From Methanomicrobiales archaeon (lineage in GTDB: Archaea; Halobacteriota; Methanomicrobia; Methanomicrobiales; JACTUA01): DNA of 5,669 nt. Positions within the stretch are counted from its first letter, which is position 1; each line of letters opens with the position of its first letter. Below are positions 1 through 4,392 of this stretch, in pieces. The stretch spans positions 1-5,669 of the forward strand of contig JAJRDF010000111.1 in NCBI GenBank assembly GCA_028678555.1, given 5' to 3'. The notes below the pieces were generated by a model. It ran no database searches. It had not been told where the DNA came from and was given only the letters and a program-made list of their open reading frames with translations. The position numbers and the translations under genes are program-made.

Positions 1-474
1 CATCATGCGGACACCGTACTGGAATTCTTCGGAAGGGACGATACCCTGGTACTGCACACCCGAGAAGTCCGGGTATCTCCCGTTCTTTCCCCAGTCGGCC
101 ATGTTCATGCCCCGGGCGGCATCAAAGAGCCAGACCTCATGGTTCTCCTCCACAAAGAGGATGTCCCGCTGCCGGGAGAGCTCCTTCGCCTCCTTCGGTG
201 TGAGTTCCAGGAGGATCATGTCCAGGCGGTTCCATTCCCGTTTCAGGGAGGTCTTCAGATCATTCGCTTTCAGGTACCTTTTCATGGCCAGTTCGGACCG
301 GAACCCCACGATATACTCCTGGGTCCCCCGATCGCCGGATGTTGTCCGGTAGAGCCTTGAGGTCGTTTCACTCTTCTCCGCCGTAACGGCAGCAGCCGCA
401 GGCATCACGCAGACGACCACGAAAAGCATCACAAAGAGAATTGACACGAGCCGGTATCCGGCCTGTTCCATCAT
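1..474 (-). CDS. Secreted subtilisin-family (S8) serine protease, N-terminal part: signal peptide and I9 propeptide
   Basis: The first 158 codons of a leftward gene are present; the catalytic domain lies beyond the window edge. Residues 1-8 form a short n-region, residues 9-29 a strongly hydrophobic stretch (LVSILFVMLFVVV...) and PAAAA a likely signal peptidase site, so the protein is probably Sec-exported. Residues about 53-116 resemble the I9 inhibitor propeptide: an opening EYIVGFRS strand, a middle part ending in LTPKEAKEL, and a closing DILFVEENHEVWLF. In the family this part folds the protease and inhibits it until it is cleaved. Residues 142-158 (QGIVPSEEFQYGVRMM) look like the start of the mature domain, where subtilases usually have Q-x-VPWG-[IV]-xx-I; here five or six extra residues seem to split that motif. 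The start is the first of two tandem ATGs (474-472), preceded by a strong Shine-Dalgarno. Without the Asp/His/Ser triad in view, the family call rests on the propeptide, so a non-catalytic homologue is possible. Confidence 0.62.
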   Translation of the reverse strand, partial: MMEQAGYRLVSILFVMLFVVVCVMPAAAAVTAEKSETTSRLYRTTSGDRGTQEYIVGFRSELAMKRYLKANDLKTSLKREWNRLDMILLELTPKEAKELSRQRDILFVEENHEVWLFDAARGMNMADWGKNGRYPDFSGVQYQGIVPSEEFQYGVRMM

Positions 475-481
475 GGCAGCA

Positions 482-490
482 CCCTCCTCC
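482..490 (-). promoter_or_regulatory. Strong Shine-Dalgarno of the S8 protease gene
   Basis: Read on the minus strand, GGAGGAGGG runs from 490 to 482 and ends 7 nt before the first ATG at 474. It is one of only two clear Shine-Dalgarno sequences in the window, the other being in front of the HEPN gene. It supports a leadered mRNA for the protease, so the structured region upstream of it (500-596) may be part of the 5' untranslated region. The spacing fits either of the tandem ATG codons. Confidence 0.7.
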
Positions 491-499
491 AGAATTCCC

Positions 500-560
500 G
501 CCTGATGTCCCGCGGGGTAGGGGTAGGTATGGAAATGCCCTCCGGATCGGGACATCAGGC
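500..560. repeat. Perfect 13-bp inverted repeat (A/A') upstream of the protease gene
   Basis: GCCTGATGTCCCG at 500-512 is matched exactly by its reverse complement CGGGACATCAGGC at 548-560, with a 35-bp spacer. It lies 10-70 bp upstream of the protease Shine-Dalgarno, on the template for its leader or promoter-proximal DNA. It could be an RNA hairpin in a 5' untranslated region, a widely spaced operator, or a terminator-like element for the upstream helicase transcript. No T-tract follows it on the minus strand, which argues against a simple intrinsic terminator. Confidence 0.8.
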
Positions 561-596
561 ATGGGGGTGGCGCACCCTCCACCCGAGGAGGGCATT
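534..596. repeat. Perfect 10-bp inverted repeat (B/B') interleaved with the 13-bp one
   Basis: AATGCCCTCC at 534-543 is matched exactly by GGAGGGCATT at 587-596. One arm lies inside the loop of the 500-560 repeat and the other outside it. The two helices therefore have pseudoknot topology, or are alternatives if loop geometry does not allow both. The repeat is seen directly; its function is not known. Confidence 0.75.
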
Positions 597-716
597 CGCC
601 TGCCGGTATATCAATTAGGTGGGTTTATGACTCCCGCTTGATTTTCTGCCCGCCGGTGGGAGCCGGTCAAGGGATCCCCGTGTACAGGAAAGGGCATATC
701 GGGAACCGGCAGGCGA
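596..716. repeat. Perfect 12-bp inverted repeat with a 97-bp spacer
   Basis: TCGCCTGCCGGT at 596-607 is matched exactly by ACCGGCAGGCGA at 705-716. The inner arm abuts (and shares base 596 with) the end of the 534-596 repeat. The spacer holds the best A/T-rich candidate promoter of the protease gene (607-630), so the repeat flanks the probable promoter. If the helicase transcript reads through, it could also form a long-range RNA stem. Confidence 0.7.
607..630 (-). promoter_or_regulatory. Candidate TATA elements for the protease gene
   Basis: This is the only A/T-rich patch in the 292-bp region between the protease and the helicase. On the minus strand it reads TCATAAACC (630-622) and TAATTGATATA (617-607). 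An archaeal transcript would start about 25 bp downstream, near 600 or 584, giving a leader of about 110-125 nt that includes most or all of the interleaved inverted repeats. Neither box is a strong consensus match and no upstream BRE is convincing. Confidence 0.35.
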
Positions 717-748
717 GAACACGGGATACGGGTGAGGCAGGATGCGGC

Positions 749-766
749 CCCTCCCATCCGGGAGGG
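749..766 (-). repeat. Short GC hairpin directly after the helicase stop codon
   Basis: CCCTCCC at 749-755 and GGGAGGG at 760-766 form a perfect 7-bp stem with a 4-base loop. The stem begins immediately after the helicase TAA (769-767). No T-tract follows on the minus strand, so it is a poor intrinsic terminator. It may protect the 3' end of the mRNA or serve as a pause site. Confidence 0.5.
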
Positions 767-2266
767 TTACCGTCTCCGCCTGCGATTTCCGGACCGTTTT
801 CCGCCCTGGTTCGCCTGGGACCGTAAGGGCCCGGCAAGGGCCATGAGGGCGGATGCGATCTCCATGGGATCGAGCCCCGATTCCACCAGTCCCTGCACGC
901 GTTCCCGGTGGAACTCCAGCCCTCCCTGACGGACCAGGGACCGGACGCGGTCCTCCAGGGTGGAGCCTGGCCCGGGTGCCGGTGTCTCCCGTTCGGGGAC
1001 TGTCTCGGCCTGAGGAGGGGGTGCAGCCGCCGGCGGAGCATGGGGAGGAGTCACCGGCGGGACACTTGTGGCTGCTATCGGCGGAGCGCCCGGGGTGGCC
1101 ACCACCGGTGGAGCGCGGGGTGCAGCCACCGGCGGTTTCTGCCCTGTACCGGGCACCGCTTCCTGTGCAATCGTGATCCCGGCGTACCGCTGGATATCCC
1201 GGAGCCGGGGCATCTCGTGGGGGGATACCAGCGTGAAGGATTTCCCGCCTCTCCCTGCCCGGGCCGTCCGGCCGATGCGGTGCACGTAGTACTCCGGGTC
1301 GTTGGGGACATCGTAGTTGAAGACGGCATCGATCCCTTCCACGTCGATGCCCCTTGCGGCCACGTCGGTTGCCACGAGCACGCTGATCTCACCCCTCCGG
1401 AACTTCCCCATCACCCGCTCGCGCTGGCCCTGGGTCATGTCCCCGTGAAGCTTCTCGGATGGGAACCCCCGGGCACGGAGCCGGCGGGCCAGTGCATCGG
1501 CCCGGCGCTTCGTGTTGCAGAAGATCAGGGACTGCTTTGGATCGTGCTCCTCCAGGAGCCGGGTCAGGACCTCCAGCTTCTCCTGCTCCCCCACCGGGTA
1601 GTACCGCTGCTCGATCCCGGGGACCGTCAGGTGCTCGTGTACCACCCGGATCGTCTTCGGGTTCCGGAGGTACCGGTTCGCCAGGTCCCGGATCTCCTCC
1701 GGCACCGTCGCCGAGAAGAGCAGGGTCTGGCGTTCCCGGGGGGTCTGCCGGAGGATGGCCTCGATATCCTCGATGAACCCCATGTCCAGCATCACGTCCC
1801 CTTCGTCCAGTACCACGAACCGTGCCTGGTCCAGGGAAATGGTCCGGCGACGGATGTGATCCAGGAGCCGGCCCGGTGTTGCGATCACCACCTGCACGCC
1901 CTTCCGGAGGGCCTGCAGCTGCCGGTCCATGGACTGGCCTCCGTATACCGGGAGGATCACGATGCCCCGCTTGTGCCGGGAGAGCTGGGTCAGTTCCTCG
2001 GCCACCTGGATGGCCAGCTCCCGGGTGGGGCAGATGACGAGCGCCTGGATGGCCCGGTTCCCGGGATCGATCTTCTCAAGGAGCGGGAGACCGTAGGCAG
2101 CGGTCTTGCCGGTCCCGGTGTGGGCCTGGCCGATCACGTCCAGACCCTGCCGTATCGCCGGGATAGCCAGCGCCTGGATGGGGGTGGGCTCTTCAAATCC
2201 CAGGTCCTGCACCGCCCGCCGGAGGTCCGGGGGAAGGGAGAGGTCGTCGAATGATGTGGGTTTCAT
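767..2266 (-). CDS. DEAD-box ATP-dependent RNA helicase (DeaD/CshA-like) with variant DEGD motif II
   Basis: This 499-residue cytoplasmic RNA helicase uses ATP to unwind short RNA duplexes, as in RNA decay, ribosome assembly or cold response. All superfamily 2 motifs are visible: Q-motif (F6, GFEEPTPIQ 23-31), motif I AHTGTGKT (48-55), Ia PTRELAIQ (80-87), Ib TPGR (130-133), motif II DEGD (154-157), III SAT (185-187), IV LIFCNT (247-252), V ATDVAARGID (299-308) and VI HRIGRTARAG (329-338). Motif II has Gly where Ala is usual; the three acidic residues for Mg-ATP are kept. Residues 375-437 are a low-complexity Pro/Ala linker. Residues 438-480 resemble the small helical dimerisation domain of Hera/CshA, and the tail ends in five arginines, likely for RNA contact. 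The ATG at 2266 starts directly before the Q-motif and has no good Shine-Dalgarno. Membership of the DEAD-box family is certain; the exact subfamily and RNA target are not. Confidence 0.97.
   Translation of the reverse strand: MKPTSFDDLSLPPDLRRAVQDLGFEEPTPIQALAIPAIRQGLDVIGQAHTGTGKTAAYGLPLLEKIDPGNRAIQALVICPTRELAIQVAEELTQLSRHKRGIVILPVYGGQSMDRQLQALRKGVQVVIATPGRLLDHIRRRTISLDQARFVVLDEGDVMLDMGFIEDIEAILRQTPRERQTLLFSATVPEEIRDLANRYLRNPKTIRVVHEHLTVPGIEQRYYPVGEQEKLEVLTRLLEEHDPKQSLIFCNTKRRADALARRLRARGFPSEKLHGDMTQGQRERVMGKFRRGEISVLVATDVAARGIDVEGIDAVFNYDVPNDPEYYVHRIGRTARAGRGGKSFTLVSPHEMPRLRDIQRYAGITIAQEAVPGTGQKPPVAAPRAPPVVATPGAPPIAATSVPPVTPPHAPPAAAPPPQAETVPERETPAPGPGSTLEDRVRSLVRQGGLEFHRERVQGLVESGLDPMEIASALMALAGPLRSQANQGGKRSGNRRRRR
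953..1144 (-). repeat. Degenerate Pro/Ala repeat inside the helicase linker
   Basis: The DNA for residues 375-438 of the helicase holds imperfect units of about 24-30 bp encoding variants of APPVAAP (KPPVAAPR, APPVVATPG, APPIAATS, VPPVTPPH, APPAAAPPP). It is a coding minisatellite-like tract between the helicase core and the C-terminal helical domain. Such tracts act as flexible linkers and often vary in copy number between strains. Confidence 0.65.
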
Positions 2267-2345
2267 AGGTTCACATTCCAGGGCACCTGATGCATTCCCT
2301 GTCCTGGATGAGGTCTCATCGAAAAGAGGATCATCGGTCCACTGT

Positions 2346-2380
2346 GTGTGGATATACTTCCCTTCTCAAGGGATAAATCG
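2346..2380 (-). promoter_or_regulatory. Candidate helicase promoter
   Basis: On the minus strand GGGAAGTATATCC (2362-2350) is a plausible BRE plus TATA box, giving a start near 2325 and a leader of roughly 60 nt. A second A/T patch, GATTTATCC (2379-2371), would give a longer leader. A small CCCTT/AAGGG hairpin (2360-2372) sits between them. A leader on a deaD-type gene would fit the long 5' untranslated region known for the cold-induced deaD of Methanococcoides burtonii; this link is inference. Confidence 0.4.
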
Positions 2381-2405
2381 TTATGGGAGGAAACCGGGCA
2401 GAATT

Positions 2406-2430
2406 CCCCGGCCGGGGTGTTCCGAACCCC
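2406..2430. repeat. GC-rich palindrome with an overlapping alternative hairpin
   Basis: CCCCGGCCGGGG (2406-2417) is a perfect 12-bp palindrome. Its right arm overlaps a second imperfect hairpin, GGGG...TTC against GAACCCC (2414-2430). It lies in the 268-bp gap between the lipoprotein stop and the helicase start, just upstream of the helicase promoter candidates and downstream of the T-tract terminator. I see no gene in this gap. Confidence 0.55.
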
Positions 2431-2479
2431 CGTGGGCGGATCCCAACCCGGACCTGTTCCCCCGCTCCGGAATCATGAC

Positions 2480-2495
2480 GGAAGAAAAAAGGGGG
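2480..2495 (-). terminator. T-rich terminator after the LEA14-like lipoprotein gene
   Basis: On the minus strand CCCCC, TTTTTT and CTTCC follow one another from 2495 to 2480, about 40 bp after the lipoprotein stop codon. Archaeal RNA polymerase stops at such T-tracts without needing a hairpin, and no strong stem precedes this one. It separates the lipoprotein transcript from the helicase promoter. Confidence 0.6.
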
Positions 2496-2534
2496 AAACT
2501 GACCTCTCCCGTGCGTGTGACGCGGAGTGGGGAT

Positions 2535-2999
2535 CTATACAGTTATCACCTTCCGCTGCTCGAACGGGATATCCACCTTGGTTATCTTCAGGTCCACGGT
2601 GGCGGTCCCGGCCACGACCACAGGGAGCGATCTCTCCAGTACCAGGATGGGGAGGGCCTTCACCGCCTGGAGGTTGTCGATCTCCACCGGGATGGTGTAC
2701 ACCACCGTTTCCTGCTTCGGGAACGTCAGGTTCTCCTGTTCCCCGTGGCCCAGGTACTCCCGGCCGCTGCCGGTCTCGTAGAAGACATCGAAGGTCACCC
2801 GGGTGAGGGTAATCCCCACCGGATTCGGGTTCTCGACCTGGAGCTGGACCCCCAGGTTCAGGGTCTGAAGGGTGACGGACTCCACTGTCACATCCTTTAC
2901 CGTGACGTTCGGTGCACGGATGGTGGGTGCACTGCAGCCGGAGAAAAGGGACAGGAGGATGCATGCCAGGAGGGAAAGGAGGACAGGAATGTTTCTCAT
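2535..2999 (-). CDS. LEA14/WHy-domain lipoprotein
   Basis: This 154-residue protein begins with a signal sequence (MRNIPVLLSLLACILLSLFS) ending in a lipobox with Cys22 (LFSGC), so it is probably lipid-anchored on the outer face of the membrane. The rest (about 30-150) is a single LEA14/WHy beta-sandwich: repeated amphipathic strands, the hallmark VENPNPVGITL at about 56-66, and a second half with YTIPVEI and GTATVDL. LEA_2/WHy proteins are tied to desiccation and stress tolerance in plants, and archaeal versions are often secreted; no enzymatic activity is known for them. The ATG at 2999 is chosen because it starts the signal peptide; an in-frame ATG at 3182 would carry the gene across the terminator of the upstream gene. 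No Shine-Dalgarno precedes 2999, but a TTTTAA box sits 29 bp upstream, which fits a leaderless transcript. It ends with TAG and is followed by a T-tract. Confidence 0.88.
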   Translation of the reverse strand: MRNIPVLLSLLACILLSLFSGCSAPTIRAPNVTVKDVTVESVTLQTLNLGVQLQVENPNPVGITLTRVTFDVFYETGSGREYLGHGEQENLTFPKQETVVYTIPVEIDNLQAVKALPILVLERSLPVVVAGTATVDLKITKVDIPFEQRKVITV

Positions 3000-3025
3000 C
3001 CTGTTCCGGATATCCGCAGGGGGTG

Positions 3026-3035
3026 TTAAAAGTTT
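3026..3035 (-). promoter_or_regulatory. TATA box for a leaderless lipoprotein transcript
   Basis: On the minus strand AAACTTTTAA runs 3035-3026, centred about 29 bp before the ATG at 2999 in an otherwise GC-rich region. Archaeal TATA boxes are centred about 26-27 bp before the transcription start, so transcription would begin within a few bases of the start codon. The lack of a Shine-Dalgarno agrees with this. Confidence 0.5.
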
Positions 3036-3137
3036 GGATGACGGGCAGTGCGGGAAAACAGGGTGCGCTTCCCGGCCAAAACGTGGCAACAGGCCGGCTG
3101 CCGGGGATGCACATTCTCCGCCAGGGGAACGTCTGAC

Positions 3138-3166
3138 GGAAAAAAAGAGAACCGGAGGTTCCGGTT
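3138..3166 (-). terminator. Hairpin plus T-tract terminator after the 127-residue gene
   Basis: On the minus strand AACCGGA (3166-3160) pairs perfectly with TCCGGTT (3156-3150) across a 3-base loop, followed by CTC and seven Ts (3146-3140). This is a bacterial-style intrinsic terminator layout beginning 13 bp after the stop codon at 3179. It marks the end of that transcript and makes a separate promoter for the lipoprotein gene necessary. Confidence 0.8.
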
Positions 3167-3178
3167 TCCCGCCCTCTC

Positions 3179-3562
3179 TCACGGCTCCAGCTGTGCCCGG
3201 AGCATCTTTTCGATGGTGATTGAAAGGGGGTAGTGGCCGTCAACCAGGTGATCTCCCGCCGCCTTCCGGACGGCATCCTCCAGTTCCTCGGTGGAGATCC
3301 CGTGATGGTCATGGTCCACAACCTCCAGATCCTTTCCCCTGCTCCTGTCCCGCGGCTGGCGGCAGAGATGCGCCGCGTTGTCCAGGACCGTGATGTAGTA
3401 GCAACAGTCGCCGATGGCACATCGGCGGTCGCCGCCCAGGCAATCCAGGAACCCGTCCTGAACCGAACGTTCTGCCAGGGCAATCCCCCGCGGCATGAGG
3501 ATCCACCGCATTCTATCGTCTTCAATGCGGAGCCTGGTCAGTTTGTCTTCCGTGCCGAACAT
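3179..3562 (-). CDS. Hypothetical 127-residue protein, Cys- and His-containing
   Basis: I do not recognise a family for this protein. It is soluble, with no signal peptide or membrane segment. Five cysteines lie between residues 41 and 67 (C41, C48, C53, C54, C67), including a GDCCYY motif, and a DHDHH cluster sits at 83-87, followed by a helical C-terminal part (TEELEDAVRKAAGDHL). The spacing could allow metal binding, but no standard zinc-finger or iron-sulfur pattern is present. Codon use is GC-rich in the third position like its neighbours, and a hairpin terminator follows the stop closely, both arguing for a real gene. The ATG at 3562 is the first start codon after an in-frame stop at 3635-3637; a GGGGG stretch 8-10 bp before it is only a weak Shine-Dalgarno. 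It is flanked by its own promoter candidate and terminator, so it is probably transcribed alone. Confidence 0.78.
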   Translation of the reverse strand: MFGTEDKLTRLRIEDDRMRWILMPRGIALAERSVQDGFLDCLGGDRRCAIGDCCYYITVLDNAAHLCRQPRDRSRGKDLEVVDHDHHGISTEELEDAVRKAAGDHLVDGHYPLSITIEKMLRAQLEP

Positions 3563-3696
3563 GCGTGTTTCCCCCGTGTCCGTGGTCCGGCTCTCACTGC
3601 GGGCTACTCGTACCGGGCGCCACCCTGGTGGGTATCACCTGGACACTGAAGCCCCAAGGATACCGGAGAAGGACGGAAGGAAGTAGCTTTCCATCG

Positions 3697-3709
3697 TATT
3701 TAAACATTT
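3697..3709 (-). promoter_or_regulatory. TATA box, probably for the 127-residue gene
   Basis: GAAATGTTTAAATAC on the minus strand (3711-3697) holds the best TATA box in the window, TTTAAATA, with a purine/A-rich BRE-like stretch upstream. A start near 3675 would give a leader of about 110 nt for the gene starting at 3562. The core TTTAAA is symmetric, so it could also serve a rightward transcript running toward the HTH-MNT gene. The rest of the 3563-3815 gap holds only small hairpins, such as GACCTG/CAGGTC at 3760-3778, and no gene that I can support. Confidence 0.5.
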
Positions 3710-3815
3710 CTAGTAAAGGGACTGTGCACTGACCTGAACAATGGTGAGACAGTGCCACGGACCTGTCCCCGGCAGGTCTCTGGAGAGCCGGGCAATCGAA
3801 AGCGTTATCCTTTAT

Positions 3816-3842
3816 TGGAACATTATTGTTCCATGTGGAACA
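3816..3842 (+). promoter_or_regulatory. Putative operator: three alternating TGGAACA half-sites over the HTH-MNT start
   Basis: TGGAACA (3816-3822), TGTTCCA (3827-3833) and TGGAACA (3836-3842) alternate in orientation with spacers of 4 and 2 bp. The first pair is a perfect palindrome, and the second and third also form one. The array overlaps the A/T-rich promoter (TTATCCTTTATT, 3805-3816) and the GTG start at 3835. A repressor bound here would block initiation. The gene begins with a winged-helix domain, so autorepression, common in toxin-antitoxin operons, is the natural inference. Confidence 0.65.
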
Positions 3843-4392
3843 GAACATATCCAGCCAGATCCTTCTCTCCCTGATCCAGGAAGGCCTGCATGTGCGGGCC
3901 CTTGCGGTCCGGCTCGGGACCAACCACTCGACGGTGCTGCGCCGTCTGCAGGAGCTCGTAGAGGAGAACGCGGTGGATTTCCGGACCGAGGGGAAGAACA
4001 AGGTCTACTATGTCAAGAAGACCATTGAAGGCAGGAATCGCGTGATCATGGCCGAATACTGCCGGCTTTCCCAGATCCTGAAGCGTTACCCGTACCTGCG
4101 GGGACCGGTGAAGACCCTCCTCTCACATTCCGAGGTACCCCTGGTGCTCATTTTCGGCAGCCACGCGAAGGGAACCGCCACCGGGAGGAGTGATATCGAC
4201 GTGTTCCTGGAGAAGGGCGAGAAGACCCTCAAACAGGAACTGGAGAAGAAGTACCCCCGTCTCTCGGTGAAGATCGGGGACTTCGACCCGGCCTCACCGC
4301 TGGTCCGGGAGATGATGAAGGGCCACGTGATTGTGAAGGGGGTGGAACGGTACTATGACGCGACGGGATTTTTTTCGGAAACTGCAGCATGA
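3835..4392 (+). CDS. Winged-helix protein fused to a minimal nucleotidyltransferase (MNT), likely antitoxin and autorepressor
   Basis: This 185-residue protein has two domains. Residues 5-65 form a winged helix: EGLHVRALAVRLGTNHSTVLRRLQEL is the helix-turn-helix and TEGKNKVYYVKK the wing. Residues 85-172 are a minimal nucleotidyltransferase with the signature GS-x10-D-x-D (G108, S109, D120, D122) and a probable third acidic residue in KIGDFD (D149 or D151). In MNT-HEPN toxin-antitoxin systems the MNT protein inactivates the HEPN toxin by transferring AMP to it or by binding it; here the paired HEPN gene follows with a 38-bp overlap. The GTG at 3835 is chosen as start because an A/T box lies 20-30 bp upstream and no Shine-Dalgarno is present, fitting a leaderless mRNA. 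A TTG at 3826 is possible but lies inside the operator palindrome. Autoregulation is inferred from the half-sites over the start. Certain for the MNT domain, good for the HTH; the antitoxin role is by family analogy. Confidence 0.88.
   Translation: MEQNISSQILLSLIQEGLHVRALAVRLGTNHSTVLRRLQELVEENAVDFRTEGKNKVYYVKKTIEGRNRVIMAEYCRLSQILKRYPYLRGPVKTLLSHSEVPLVLIFGSHAKGTATGRSDIDVFLEKGEKTLKQELEKKYPRLSVKIGDFDPASPLVREMMKGHVIVKGVERYYDATGFFSETAA
4336..4345 (+). promoter_or_regulatory. Shine-Dalgarno of the HEPN gene inside the MNT coding region
   Basis: AAGGGGGTGG ends 9 bp before the ATG at 4355 and resembles the archaeal GGAGGTGA consensus. It decides the HEPN start, which would otherwise be uncertain because the reading frame overlaps the end of the MNT gene. 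It suggests re-initiation or coupled translation of the two proteins. Confidence 0.65.

Noticed and set aside
908..2254. A 448-codon open frame on the + strand opposite the helicase
   Set aside because: It is the mirror of a GC-rich coding region with third-position bias. Its translation has no recognisable motif, while the minus strand encodes every DEAD-box motif.
3000..3182. N-terminal extension of the LEA14-like protein from an in-frame ATG at 3182
   Set aside because: It would start inside the end of the upstream gene and cross its terminator, and would bury the lipoprotein signal peptide that begins at 2999.
2473..3525. A 350-codon minus-strand open frame across the lipoprotein and the 127-residue gene
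   Set aside because: It runs in a different frame through two genes, a promoter and the hairpin-T7 terminator. Its product is low-complexity and Pro/Gly/Arg-rich, as expected of an out-of-frame reading.
3721..3790. Possible C/D-box small RNA in the gap before the HTH-MNT gene
   Set aside because: An ATGGTGA box is only near the C-box consensus and no D box follows at a suitable distance.
3827..3842. Resemblance of TGTTCCATGTGGAACA to bacterial parS centromere sites
   Set aside because: No ParA/ParB gene is nearby, the central bases differ from the parS consensus, and the third half-site with the adjacent HTH gene fits a local operator better.
3594..4001. A 135-codon minus-strand open frame across the operator and the start of the HTH-MNT gene
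   Set aside because: It is antisense to a clear HTH domain and covers promoter DNA; the translation is rich in Ser/Arg with no domain.
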